A stretch of DNA of 64,000 bases, from positions 378,089 to 442,088 of the forward strand of contig NZ_JACONZ010000003.1 of NCBI RefSeq assembly GCF_014287275.1, read 5' to 3'. How positions within the stretch are numbered: the first letter of the stretch is position 1; the number at the start of each line of letters is the position of its first letter. The notes beneath the pieces were generated by a model that saw only the letters and a list, made by a program, of their open reading frames with translations, had not been told where the DNA came from and ran no database searches. Made by a program: the position numbers and the translations under genes. Positions 8,059 to 15,717 of this stretch are shown here, piece by piece. This stretch comes from Anaerofilum hominis. Its GTDB lineage: Bacteria; Bacillota; Clostridia; Oscillospirales; Ruminococcaceae.

Positions 8059-9018
8059 ATGAAAGCACAAATTCAAAAAAGGAATATCAAAAATTTTTTG
8101 CAGAACAATGTCATCCTGCTTTTTTTGCTCTTGCTCTGCATCTTCTTTGCGGTGTCTTCTGATAAATTTTTAACAGCAAACAATCTTTTTCTGGTGATAC
8201 GCCAAGTCTCTGTTTTAGGGGTAGCCAGTTTGGCCGCAGCCATTATTACTCTTTCTGGCGGTCTGGATATCTCAATCGGAAATCAGATGACTCTGTACGC
8301 GCTGGTGGCCGCTCATCTTATGGTCAACAGAAAGATGAGCATGGCGGTTGCGATCCCGGCTGCACTTTGTCTGAGCCTTGTTGTAGGATTTATCATTGGA
8401 TATGTTATTAACAAATTCCAGATCAATCCTTTTGTTGCCACACTGGCGTTTTCCACTGTCTTTTCGGGAATATCGTTCGGTATTACCGGCGGATATCAGA
8501 TCTCGCATTTTTCCGATGCTTTCAAATTTATTTCTCAAGGATATATCGGAGCTGTCCCTATGCCCGTTATTCTAATGCTGATCATATTGATCGCGGGAGC
8601 TTTTGTGTTGAATAAGACCTGTCTGGGACGCTATATCTACAGCGTGGGCGGAAATGAGGAAGCCTCGCGGTTATCCGGCATCAACACACAGAAAATCAAG
8701 GTGGGCGCCTATGTGGCGGGAGGCTTTTTGGCGGGGATCGCGGCGATCATGATGGCCGCCAGATTAAACTCGGTCAGTACAACTTGCGGCGACGGATATA
8801 CTTTTGACGCCATGACCGCCATCATGCTGGGCGGCGTATCCGTGCGGGGAGGAAAGGGAAAAGTCTCGGGCATCCTTATTGGTATTCTGATCATTGGGGT
8901 CCTCAACAATGGACTCACCCTGATAGGCGTGGAATCTTTTATACAGAATATCGTCAAAGGTCTGATTATGCTGGCGGCGATCTGCTCCGATAGTGTGATC
9001 TATAGAAAACGCGGTTGA
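8059..9018 (+). CDS. alsC: Sugar ABC transporter permease
   Basis: 319 residues with about ten hydrophobic segments, typical of RbsC/AlsC permeases (BPD_transp_2). The family motifs GGLDISIGNQ, GRYIYSVGGNEEASRLSGI and GGVSVRGGKGKVSGILIG are present. The protein forms the membrane channel for the sugar delivered by the lipoprotein at 5447. The start ATG follows GCGGAGGCTAAA. The epimerase follows 26 bases later. Confidence 0.92.
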   Translation: MKAQIQKRNIKNFLQNNVILLFLLLLCIFFAVSSDKFLTANNLFLVIRQVSVLGVASLAAAIITLSGGLDISIGNQMTLYALVAAHLMVNRKMSMAVAIPAALCLSLVVGFIIGYVINKFQINPFVATLAFSTVFSGISFGITGGYQISHFSDAFKFISQGYIGAVPMPVILMLIILIAGAFVLNKTCLGRYIYSVGGNEEASRLSGINTQKIKVGAYVAGGFLAGIAAIMMAARLNSVSTTCGDGYTFDAMTAIMLGGVSVRGGKGKVSGILIGILIIGVLNNGLTLIGVESFIQNIVKGLIMLAAICSDSVIYRKRG

Positions 9019-9044
9019 ATTGATCCGCAAAGGAGGCAGGAAGT

Positions 9045-9737
9045 TTGAAAAGAGAATACCTATCACCTTCACTGATGTGTATGGATTTTCTTCACGCCGA
9101 AGAGCAGTTAAAAATTTTTGAAAAAAATTTTGACGCTCTGCATTTCGATATTATGGACGGGCACTTTTGTAAGAACCTCGCATTGTCGCCGGCCTTTCTC
9201 CGAGTGGTATCCAGCACCTGCAATCTGCCGGTGGATGCTCACCTCATGGCGACGAAGCCGGATGATTTTCTGGTCGATGCTGTGGCCGAAGCGGGAGCAT
9301 CCTGCATATCGCTGCATGCGGAGACCATCAACCGCGATGGGTTCCGAATGATGAATAAAATAGAAAAACTGGGCTGCAAGAAAGGGCTGGTGCTGAACCC
9401 TTCCACTCCGCTGGATTGCATCAAATATCTTTTGGGGAGAATTGATCTTCTCACGGTAATGACGGTAGATGTTGGGTTTGCAGGGCAGAGTTTCATCTTT
9501 GAGATGTTAGATAAGATCAGAGAAGCACGCAGGATGCGGGAAGAGAACGGGTGGCACTATCTTATTCAGGTCGACGGCGGCTGCAGACAGGAATATTACC
9601 GAATGCTGCACGATGCCGGAGCGGAAGCGTATATTCTTGGCAATGCGGGACTTTTTTCTTTAGACCCCGATTTACAGATTGCTTGCAATAAAATGCGCCG
9701 ACAGTTTTCCACGGCAATCGCAGGGGGAGAAGGATGA
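9045..9737 (+). CDS. alsE: D-allulose-6-phosphate 3-epimerase
   Basis: 230 residues of the ribulose-phosphate 3-epimerase fold. The metal and substrate motifs are in place: SPSLMCMDF, HFDIMDG, DAHLMATKP, CISLHAE, TVDVGFAGQSF and QVDGGC. With a ROK kinase and ribose-type transporter beside it, the AlsE role (allulose 6-phosphate to fructose 6-phosphate) fits better than pentose-phosphate Rpe. The start is TTG at 9045 after AGGAGG. The end overlaps the kinase start by four bases. No rpiB/alsI isomerase for allose 6-phosphate lies in this operon, so that step must be encoded elsewhere. Confidence 0.85.
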   Translation: MKREYLSPSLMCMDFLHAEEQLKIFEKNFDALHFDIMDGHFCKNLALSPAFLRVVSSTCNLPVDAHLMATKPDDFLVDAVAEAGASCISLHAETINRDGFRMMNKIEKLGCKKGLVLNPSTPLDCIKYLLGRIDLLTVMTVDVGFAGQSFIFEMLDKIREARRMREENGWHYLIQVDGGCRQEYYRMLHDAGAEAYILGNAGLFSLDPDLQIACNKMRRQFSTAIAGGEG

Positions 9738-10666
9738 AAAAGAATTTCGTGATCGGTGTAGATATCGGGGGAACAAGAGTCCGGATGGGCTGTGTGGATG
9801 CCACATACCGATTGCAGAACACCCGGATGGCTTTTTGCAGCACTTTGTTCGGGACGGAAAACACAGTAGGGGCCGTATGCGATGTCCTGAAAAACTATAT
9901 CAGGGATTTTAAGGGGAAATCAGATATTTTAGGGATTTCTATCGGGGTTCCCTCCACATTGAGCCGGGACAGAAAAACGATCATTTCGACCCCCAACATC
10001 CCGGGATTGGACAACATTCGCTTGGGGGAGATTGTAGAAAAAGAACTTGGGCTATCCACAATACTGGAACGAGATGTGAATTTTTTGCTTTACAATGATA
10101 TTGAACGCTTGAAACTGGATACCTCGGGCACTGTGATAGGATGTTATGTGGGTACGGGTTTTGGCAATGCAGTAATGGTAGAAGGGAATCTTTTGATCGG
10201 CAAAAATGGAACGGCATGCGAACTGGGGCATATTCCAGTGCCCGGCAACGCGGAGCGATGCAGCTGCGGCAATTTCGGCTGCGTTGAGACGATTGCATCC
10301 GGCCGAAAGCTAAGTGAACTGCGGGACGCCTATCTGCCGGGAGCTGAAATGTGTGAGATGTTTTTAAAACATTATCCCACCTGCGGCTTTTTACGGGACT
10401 TTATTGATTATTTGTCTATCCCTGTGGCGACTGAGATCAATATTTTTGATCCGGATTACGTGATCCTGGGGGGAGGCGTTCTGGCGATGCCGGGCTTCCC
10501 AACGGGAGATTTTGAGAACAGTATCCGACGGCATGTCCGTAAGCCTGCCCCTGAAAAAGAACTGGAGATCGTTTATGCTTCGGATGATATCTACAACGGA
10601 GTGCGGGGAGCGGGTATCTACGGATTTAAAAAGTTGATGGCGCGGACTAAAAAGGAGGAGGAATAA
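9734..10666 (+). CDS. alsK: D-allose kinase (ROK family)
   Basis: 310 residues. It has the ROK phosphate motif VDIGGTRVRMG, the catalytic region ERDVNFLLYND, ACELGHIPVPG and the zinc site CSCGNFGCVE. Several stretches resemble E. coli AlsK as I remember it: RKTIISTPNIPG and INIFDPDYVILGGGVLAMPG. It would phosphorylate allose at C6 after import, giving allose 6-phosphate. The start ATG at 9734 overlaps the epimerase end (ATGA), which indicates translational coupling. A strong AAGGAGGAGG at its end serves the esterase gene. Confidence 0.88.
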   Translation: MKKNFVIGVDIGGTRVRMGCVDATYRLQNTRMAFCSTLFGTENTVGAVCDVLKNYIRDFKGKSDILGISIGVPSTLSRDRKTIISTPNIPGLDNIRLGEIVEKELGLSTILERDVNFLLYNDIERLKLDTSGTVIGCYVGTGFGNAVMVEGNLLIGKNGTACELGHIPVPGNAERCSCGNFGCVETIASGRKLSELRDAYLPGAEMCEMFLKHYPTCGFLRDFIDYLSIPVATEINIFDPDYVILGGGVLAMPGFPTGDFENSIRRHVRKPAPEKELEIVYASDDIYNGVRGAGIYGFKKLMARTKKEEE

Positions 10667-10668
10667 AA

Positions 10669-11424
10669 ATGTCTGTATTCACAGGGGAATTCACTTCGAA
10701 AGAGCTGAACCGCAATGTGGTTGTGCGCGTGGTTTATCCAGATAGTCCATTTGACCTGGAACAGCTGGATACCTGTCCCAAGACCATGTATCTTCTGCAC
10801 GGATATACGGGCAGTTCCGGCGACTGGATTCGTTTTACAAGATTGGAATATTTTGCTCGGCTTTATAACTTTCATGTCGTGATGGCGGATGCGGGAAATA
10901 GCTTTTACAGCAATATGGTCTATGGGGGACAGTATCTGCACTTTTTTGGAGAGGAACTGCCCAGTGAGATCAACAAAAAATTTAAATTGCCTGAAAAAAC
11001 TTTTATTTGCGGCCAGTCTATGGGAGGGCATGGATGCGTTAAAGTGGGCCTGAATTATCCTGACAACTACAAGGCGATCGGCTGCCTGTCCGGTGCAGTA
11101 CGATTTCAGAGCATCGCAGAAAACCACCATGGAACTTCTGCACGGGATATCGGTGCAGTGCTGGGAGAGAACATGGAATTCAAAGAAGAAAACGACTGTT
11201 TTAAACTCGCGGAAAAGGCGATGGATACGGGAAAAAAACCATATCTGTTCCAGATCTGCGGTACAGAGGACTTTTTGTATGAGGACAATGTAAAATTTGA
11301 CCTGCATTTAAAAGAAATCGGATATCCGCATGAATTTGTTGCAGCACCAGGGGCTCATCTGTGGAGTTTTTGGGAGCAACAGATGCCGGAGCTTATGAAA
11401 AAATTGTGCACTGGAAATTTTTAA
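10669..11424 (+). CDS. Esterase-D-like alpha/beta hydrolase in the allose operon
   Basis: 251 residues of the esterase family related to acetyl-xylan and feruloyl esterases. It shows LLHGYTGSSGDW (oxyanion loop), the nucleophile elbow GQSMGGHG with the catalytic Ser, and GAHLWSFWE with the likely catalytic His near the C-terminus. There is no signal peptide, so it is cytoplasmic. It starts two bases after the kinase stop, clearly in the operon. E. coli has no such gene in its als operon. A plausible role is removal of acyl groups from imported acylated sugars, but this is inference from context. Confidence 0.8.
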   Translation: MSVFTGEFTSKELNRNVVVRVVYPDSPFDLEQLDTCPKTMYLLHGYTGSSGDWIRFTRLEYFARLYNFHVVMADAGNSFYSNMVYGGQYLHFFGEELPSEINKKFKLPEKTFICGQSMGGHGCVKVGLNYPDNYKAIGCLSGAVRFQSIAENHHGTSARDIGAVLGENMEFKEENDCFKLAEKAMDTGKKPYLFQICGTEDFLYEDNVKFDLHLKEIGYPHEFVAAPGAHLWSFWEQQMPELMKKLCTGNF

Positions 11425-11593
11425 CTTTTGTGAGAGGCAGCTTTTCAGAAAGAACACAGCGATAACGGATATGGATGGACAGTATGGGAAATGATTTTGA
11501 AGAGTGGACCGATCCATGAGAGGCACGCCGTCATCGGCCCAGGTGCATAACGGGAGGGCCGGCGCCTTGCCGGCCAGGCAGGATGGAAAACAG

Positions 11594-11645
11594 AAATAAA
11601 AGACGCGTCTTTCTGCCTTTTTGGGCTGGAACGCGTCTTTTATTT
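11594..11645 (+). terminator. Allose operon terminator
   Basis: Perfect 15-bp inverted repeat AAATAAAAGACGCGT (11594-11608) and ACGCGTCTTTTATTT (11631-11645) with U-rich flanks on both strands. It can stop the allose operon from the left and any minus-strand transcript from the promoter at 11.69 kb. Confidence 0.82.
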
Positions 11646-11672
11646 TAAATTATCTTCAATCCTCTTTAAAAA

Positions 11673-11712
11673 TGAACAATGTTCATTATAAACTGTTTTC
11701 TGTGATCGTCAA
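11673..11712 (-). promoter_or_regulatory. Isolated promoter with TetR-type operator, copy C
   Basis: The minus strand reads TTGACG (11707-11712), 16 bases, TATAAT (11685-11690), then the palindrome TGAACATTGTTCA (11673-11685), identical to the tetR operator. A transcript would run left for about 90 bases and end at the hairpin at 11594-11645. It contains no credible ORF, so it could make a small RNA or be a leftover. Confidence 0.7.
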
Positions 11713-11763
11713 GCAGCCTATCAAAAATAGTTCACCGCTGGGCCGGGCAGAGCGCATCGGCGC

Positions 11764-12561
11764 TCACGTCTGCTTTTTGAGGATATCCAGCGCGTGACTG
11801 GTGACGCCCAGCAGATCTTTGCGCTCGCAGGTGGCATAGTGGTAGTTCAGGTACAGTGCAAAGGCATCCTGATCCATGGCGTCGAGCTCCTCGCGCAGAA
11901 AAAGCGCGCAGCCGTCCGCAGCCACATAGTGCAGCCGGGTGAGGGGCAGGCCGGAGATCAGTTCGTCGACATCTTCTTTGCGGACAAGTTCGAACAGGTC
12001 TTTCGGCCCGGATCTGGCGGCAAAGGTCTCCGGGTCCAGGAGCCCCTCTTTCAGATATGCGGCGACGTCGACATTGCCGCGGCGGAACCCCTCGTCCAAA
12101 AGGCAGCCGTCGGAGATCACATAGGCGGCAAAGATCACACCGCCCGGCTTTGTGACCCGGATGGCCTCGCGCAGCGCCTGCTGTTTGTCCTGTTTGGTAT
12201 AGAGATGATACAGCGGGCCCAGCAGCAGCGAGATGTCGTACCGGCTGTCGGGGAAAGCGTCCAGCGCAAGGGCGTTGCCCTGGACGACGGTGACGTTTTC
12301 GCCGGGCTGCGTGTTTTGACGGAAGACCGAGATGTTGTGCTCGACCAACTCCACGGCGTCCACGTCATATCCCTGGCGGGCCAGCGTGTGGGAGTAGCGG
12401 CCGGTCCCCGCGCCGATCTCCAGCACCCGGTCGCCCGGCTTGATGTATTTTTCAAGGTAGCGCATGGTGGTGAGAAATTCCACCGCCCCGTGGTTGGACA
12501 GCAGCCGGCCGTCCTCGTCATACTGGGTATAAAAATCGATCAGATACTGGTCTGTTTTCAT
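11764..12561 (-). CDS. Class I SAM-dependent methyltransferase
   Basis: 265 residues. The SAM-binding motif I is VLEIGAGTGRYS, followed by the acidic motif II DVDAVELVE and LLLGPLYHLYTK, typical of small-molecule methyltransferases of the UbiE/Methyltransf_11 class. The substrate cannot be named. The C-terminal part (DCAL-like region and a helical end) resembles other Firmicute proteins annotated only as methyltransferases. The gene lies 42 bases downstream of a TetR-type regulator on the same strand, so the two probably form one operon. The ATG at 12561 has a modest AGAAACGAGG before it. Confidence 0.82.
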   Translation of the reverse strand: MKTDQYLIDFYTQYDEDGRLLSNHGAVEFLTTMRYLEKYIKPGDRVLEIGAGTGRYSHTLARQGYDVDAVELVEHNISVFRQNTQPGENVTVVQGNALALDAFPDSRYDISLLLGPLYHLYTKQDKQQALREAIRVTKPGGVIFAAYVISDGCLLDEGFRRGNVDVAAYLKEGLLDPETFAARSGPKDLFELVRKEDVDELISGLPLTRLHYVAADGCALFLREELDAMDQDAFALYLNYHYATCERKDLLGVTSHALDILKKQT

Positions 12562-12603
12562 GCTGTACCTCGTTTCTTTTATAAAAGGGCAAGGTCCCCG
12601 CGC

Positions 12604-13200
12604 TCAGGCGGGCAGATCCCAGCCCGGGTCGGCCTGTCTTATAAGGGCGCGCAGCAGGTCTGCGGTCAGCTTTTCCGCAGTCTTTCGGTCAAACAGCAGT
12701 TTCTCGGTCGCCGTGAGGACCGCTATGCCGTGGCTGTACAAAAACAGATCCAAAAAGATCGCTTTTGCCCGCTCTGCCTCCACGCCGGTGAGTTCGGAAA
12801 AACGCCGCGCCTTTTCCAGGTTACCGGGTTCCCGGTAAAAGTCTTTGGCTTCGGTCATGTCGAGTGCCATATCGCTGATAAACAGCAGTTTAAACAGATG
12901 AGGCTCTTCCTGAGCGAATTGGATATAAGAGAGCGGCAGCACCAGGCAGGGCGGAACGGGCTCGCCGCCGCCATACCGGGAGACATACCGCTCATAGTAT
13001 CCGTAGGCAAAGGTGAGAAACTCGTTTTTCAGCTCCTCCATGTTTTGATAACAGGTAAAGATCGGACGGGTAGAGCACCGCAGCCTGCCCGCGATGCTTC
13101 GGGCGTTGACCGACTCAAAGCCCGTTTCCCTTGTGAGCTCCAGCACGGTTTGTAAAATCATCTGCCGGGTTATTTTTGCTTTGGGCGGCACCTGAGACAC
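12604..13200 (-). CDS. TetR/AcrR family regulator
   Basis: About 198 residues. The helix-turn-helix reads ILQTVLELTRETGFESVNAR then SIAGRLRCSTRPIFTCYQNM, with TCYQNMEELK at the place of the usual YYHF motif. The C-terminal part resembles the WHG-type TetR domain. An ATG at 13230 would start almost at the transcription start site, so GTG at 13200 or 13191 is more likely. The gene probably regulates itself and the methyltransferase that follows. The ligand is unknown. Confidence 0.8.
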   Translation of the reverse strand: MSQVPPKAKITRQMILQTVLELTRETGFESVNARSIAGRLRCSTRPIFTCYQNMEELKNEFLTFAYGYYERYVSRYGGGEPVPPCLVLPLSYIQFAQEEPHLFKLLFISDMALDMTEAKDFYREPGNLEKARRFSELTGVEAERAKAIFLDLFLYSHGIAVLTATEKLLFDRKTAEKLTADLLRALIRQADPGWDLPA

Positions 13201-13230
13201 CCCATTTCTCAAAAAAAGATTAAAATACAC

Positions 13231-13272
13231 TTGTTACACAACTATTGTTGCATATTGAACGCACAATGTCAA
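13231..13272 (-). promoter_or_regulatory. Promoter of the TetR-methyltransferase operon
   Basis: The minus strand has TTGACA (13267-13272), 17 bases, AACAAT (13244-13249). TTGTTA and TTGTTG repeats on the plus strand (13231-13251) overlap the -10 and start site and are the likely operator. Confidence 0.7.
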
Positions 13273-13406
13273 CTCATTTTTAAGACCAGAGACAGGCGGC
13301 GGGGCTTTCAAAAGAGGCGACGGCGCCGTGCCCGGCACAAAATGCGCTGCGGGGGAGGCCGCGCGCCGGCCGGGCAGAGCCTGCGCGGGCCCGGCGGGGC
13401 CTAGGG

Positions 13407-13466
13407 AAAAAACAAAACAGCAGGGGCGCGCCGCCGGGGGCGCATCTCCTGCTGTTTTGTTTTTTT
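13407..13466 (-). terminator. Bidirectional terminator after the hydrogenase
   Basis: Arms AAAAAACAAAACAGCAGG (13407-13424) and CCTGCTGTTTTGTTTTTT (13448-13465) pair almost perfectly around a GC-rich loop. It ends the minus-strand hydrogenase transcript. Confidence 0.82.
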
Positions 13467-13514
13467 AACGTTATACCTGCCGTCTGCCCGATGGGAGCTC
13501 TGTCAAAAAGCGCG

Positions 13515-15032
13515 TCAGTCCTCTTCCAGCAGCAGCGGGAGGGTGATCTCGTATTTGGAGTCCAGGGCGTTTTTCTCCTGCGCCTGGTTTTTGTACACGT
13601 TGACGGTGGCTGTTGCTTTTGCGATGGGCTGCAGGGTGCCTGCACCCGCCACGCAGCCGCCCGGGCAGGCCATGCCCTCCAGCAGGTAGCCGTCGTATTT
13701 TCCGGTGCGGGCGATGGTCAGCATCTTTTTGCAGTCCGCCAGCCCCTGGGCGGCCATGATCTTCACCTCATGGCCGGGATGCTCGCGCTGGATGACGTCC
13801 GCCACTGCGGCGGCCACGCCGCCGCTCACCGCAAAGCCGCGGCCCGCGGCCGTGCCCTCGCGCAGGGGATGCTCCTCGGTGATCTCGTCGAAATCGACCC
13901 CCTTGGCCTCGAACATCCCCATGACCTCTTCAAAGGTGAGCACAAAATCCACGTCGCTGCGCACGCTGCGGCGGCTGGCCTCCAGCTTTTTTGCGCTGCA
14001 GGGGCCGATAAACGCCACCTTGCAGTTTTTGTGCTCCTTTTTCAGCAGGCGGGCGGTGAGCACCATGGGGGTGAGGGCCATCGAGATGTTGGGAGCAAGG
14101 TCGGGGAACAGCTTTTTCGCCATCACTGACCAGGCCGGGCAGCAGGAGGTCGCCATAAAGGGCTGCTCGGCGGGGACCTTTTTCACAAAGTCCTCGGCCT
14201 CGTCGATGGTGCACAGGTCGGCGCCCACAGCCACCTCGGCCACGTCGGCAAAGCCGAGGCGCTTCATTGCGGCTTTCAGCCGCTCCGGCGTCACCTTGGG
14301 GCCCAACTGACCCACAAAGGCCGGGGCCACAGCCGCAAAGACCCGGTCGCCGCGCTTGATGGACTGGATGAGCTGGAAGATCTGTCCCTTGTCGGAGATG
14401 GCGCCAAAGGGGCAGTTGACGATACACATGCCGCAGGACACGCACTTGTCATAGTCGATGGAGGCCCGGCCCAGCTCGTCGCTGCCGATGGCGTTCATGC
14501 CGCAGGCGGCGGCGCAGGGGCGCTCCTGTTTGATGATGGCGTGGTAGGGGCAGGCCTCCACGCAGCGGCCGCACTTGATGCACTTTGACTGGTCGATCAC
14601 GCTTTTGCCGTGCACCATCGAGATCGCCCCCTTGGGGCAGACCTCCTTGCAGGGATGGGCCAGACAGCCCTGGCAGCCGTCGGTCACGCTGACCAGCTTG
14701 TCCGGGCAGGAGTTGCAGGCGAATTTGATGATGTTGACCAGGGGCGGCTCATAATATTTTTCCGCCACGGCGCTGTCCTCGACGCCCTCGGCCAGCCGGG
14801 AATGTTCGTCGACCGGACGCAGCGGCAGCCCGATGGCGAGGCGCAGCCGTTCGCCCACGATCGCCCGCTCAAGGAAGATGCTCTCGCGGTAGGACGCCTT
14901 TTCGCCCGGCACGATCTTATAGGGCAGTTCTTCAATGCGGGAATAATCGCCCCCCTCATAGGCAAGGCGCGCCACCTCGGTGAACACCTTGCGGCGGATA
15001 TCGGTCACAGAAGAATAAATGCCTCTCATCAT
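13515..15032 (-). CDS. Monomeric [FeFe]-hydrogenase, group B type
   Basis: 505 residues. The N-terminal part carries several iron-sulfur cysteine sets: CNSCP and CQGCLAHPCKEVC (106-132), CIKCGRCVEACP (151-162) and CVSCGMCIVNCP (197-208). The H-cluster domain has TSCCPAW (295-301), PCSAKK (344-349) and GMACPGGC (453-460). The variants PAW instead of PGW and GPCSAKK instead of MPCTAKK fit the group B ferredoxin-type hydrogenases of Clostridia. The enzyme would make or oxidise H2 with ferredoxin in the cytoplasm. The start is one of two adjacent ATGs (15032 or 15029). A Rex-like operator and a promoter precede it, which suggests control by the NADH/NAD ratio. Confidence 0.9.
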   Translation of the reverse strand: MMRGIYSSVTDIRRKVFTEVARLAYEGGDYSRIEELPYKIVPGEKASYRESIFLERAIVGERLRLAIGLPLRPVDEHSRLAEGVEDSAVAEKYYEPPLVNIIKFACNSCPDKLVSVTDGCQGCLAHPCKEVCPKGAISMVHGKSVIDQSKCIKCGRCVEACPYHAIIKQERPCAAACGMNAIGSDELGRASIDYDKCVSCGMCIVNCPFGAISDKGQIFQLIQSIKRGDRVFAAVAPAFVGQLGPKVTPERLKAAMKRLGFADVAEVAVGADLCTIDEAEDFVKKVPAEQPFMATSCCPAWSVMAKKLFPDLAPNISMALTPMVLTARLLKKEHKNCKVAFIGPCSAKKLEASRRSVRSDVDFVLTFEEVMGMFEAKGVDFDEITEEHPLREGTAAGRGFAVSGGVAAAVADVIQREHPGHEVKIMAAQGLADCKKMLTIARTGKYDGYLLEGMACPGGCVAGAGTLQPIAKATATVNVYKNQAQEKNALDSKYEITLPLLLEED

Positions 15033-15093
15033 AATCGCAGATCCGTCCTTTCTATGGCATCAGGCCCCGCCGGCGCAGGGCAGGGGGGCGAAT

Positions 15094-15156
15094 GAGTTAA
15101 AAATTTAACAATCAAAGACCCTTTGTAATCATACCATGCGCCCTGCCGCCGCGCAA
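15094..15156 (-). promoter_or_regulatory. Hydrogenase promoter with Rex-like operator
   Basis: The minus strand has TTGCGC (15151-15156), 17 bases, TATGAT (15128-15133). At 15094-15111 the sequence TTGTTAA-ATTT-TTAACTC fits the Rex consensus TTGTTAAnnnnTTAACAA in 16 of 18 positions and lies just after the expected start site. Confidence 0.72.
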
Positions 15157-15717
15157 GTGGCCGGATGCCCAAAGTTCGCCCATTTTTGCGGCAATTAATG
15201 GGAAAATTACCGGCCTGCGTGAAAAAATCACCCGCACAGAAAGGCGCTGCTGCCGGGGCGGCCGGTCAGGGCCCTGGATGTGCCTGCCGCAGCCCCGCGC
15301 GCGGTGAGGGGCTGTTCTGCAGAACCCGCAGAGACGTGGGGGATGCCGGAGAGATCGGCTTGCCGGCGGGCCGGGGCGGCCGCGGCGGGGAGGCCGAGCG
15401 CCTGGCGGATCTTTTGGACGTGCAGAGATCCTGCAGGGCGCTCCGCGGTTGACAGGGGGGCGCAAATCGCCTAAACTGAGGGAGTGTTTTGCCGGCGCCC
15501 GCCGCAAAAAGGGGACGCCGGGACGCAGTGGGACGGCTGACAAACAAAGCCCGGCAGAAAACGGGTGTGATCTTTTCGGCAGATGGAACAAAAACCGCGG
15601 GCGGCACCTGATGGATGCCCGGGGATCTTTGTGAAATATGGCAGAATAAAGTGCCGATGATTTTCAAAAGGCAGCTTTGCCGACAGCCCCACAATCAGAC
15701 GAACAGCGAGGGAAGCC
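15157..15717 (+). promoter_or_regulatory. Intergenic region with the promoter of the TtcA-HAD gene
   Basis: No gene is visible. TTGACA (15449-15454) and TAAACT (15472-15477) are 17 bases apart, giving a leader of about 230 bases before the ATG at 15718. I saw no known riboswitch in that leader. Confidence 0.55.
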
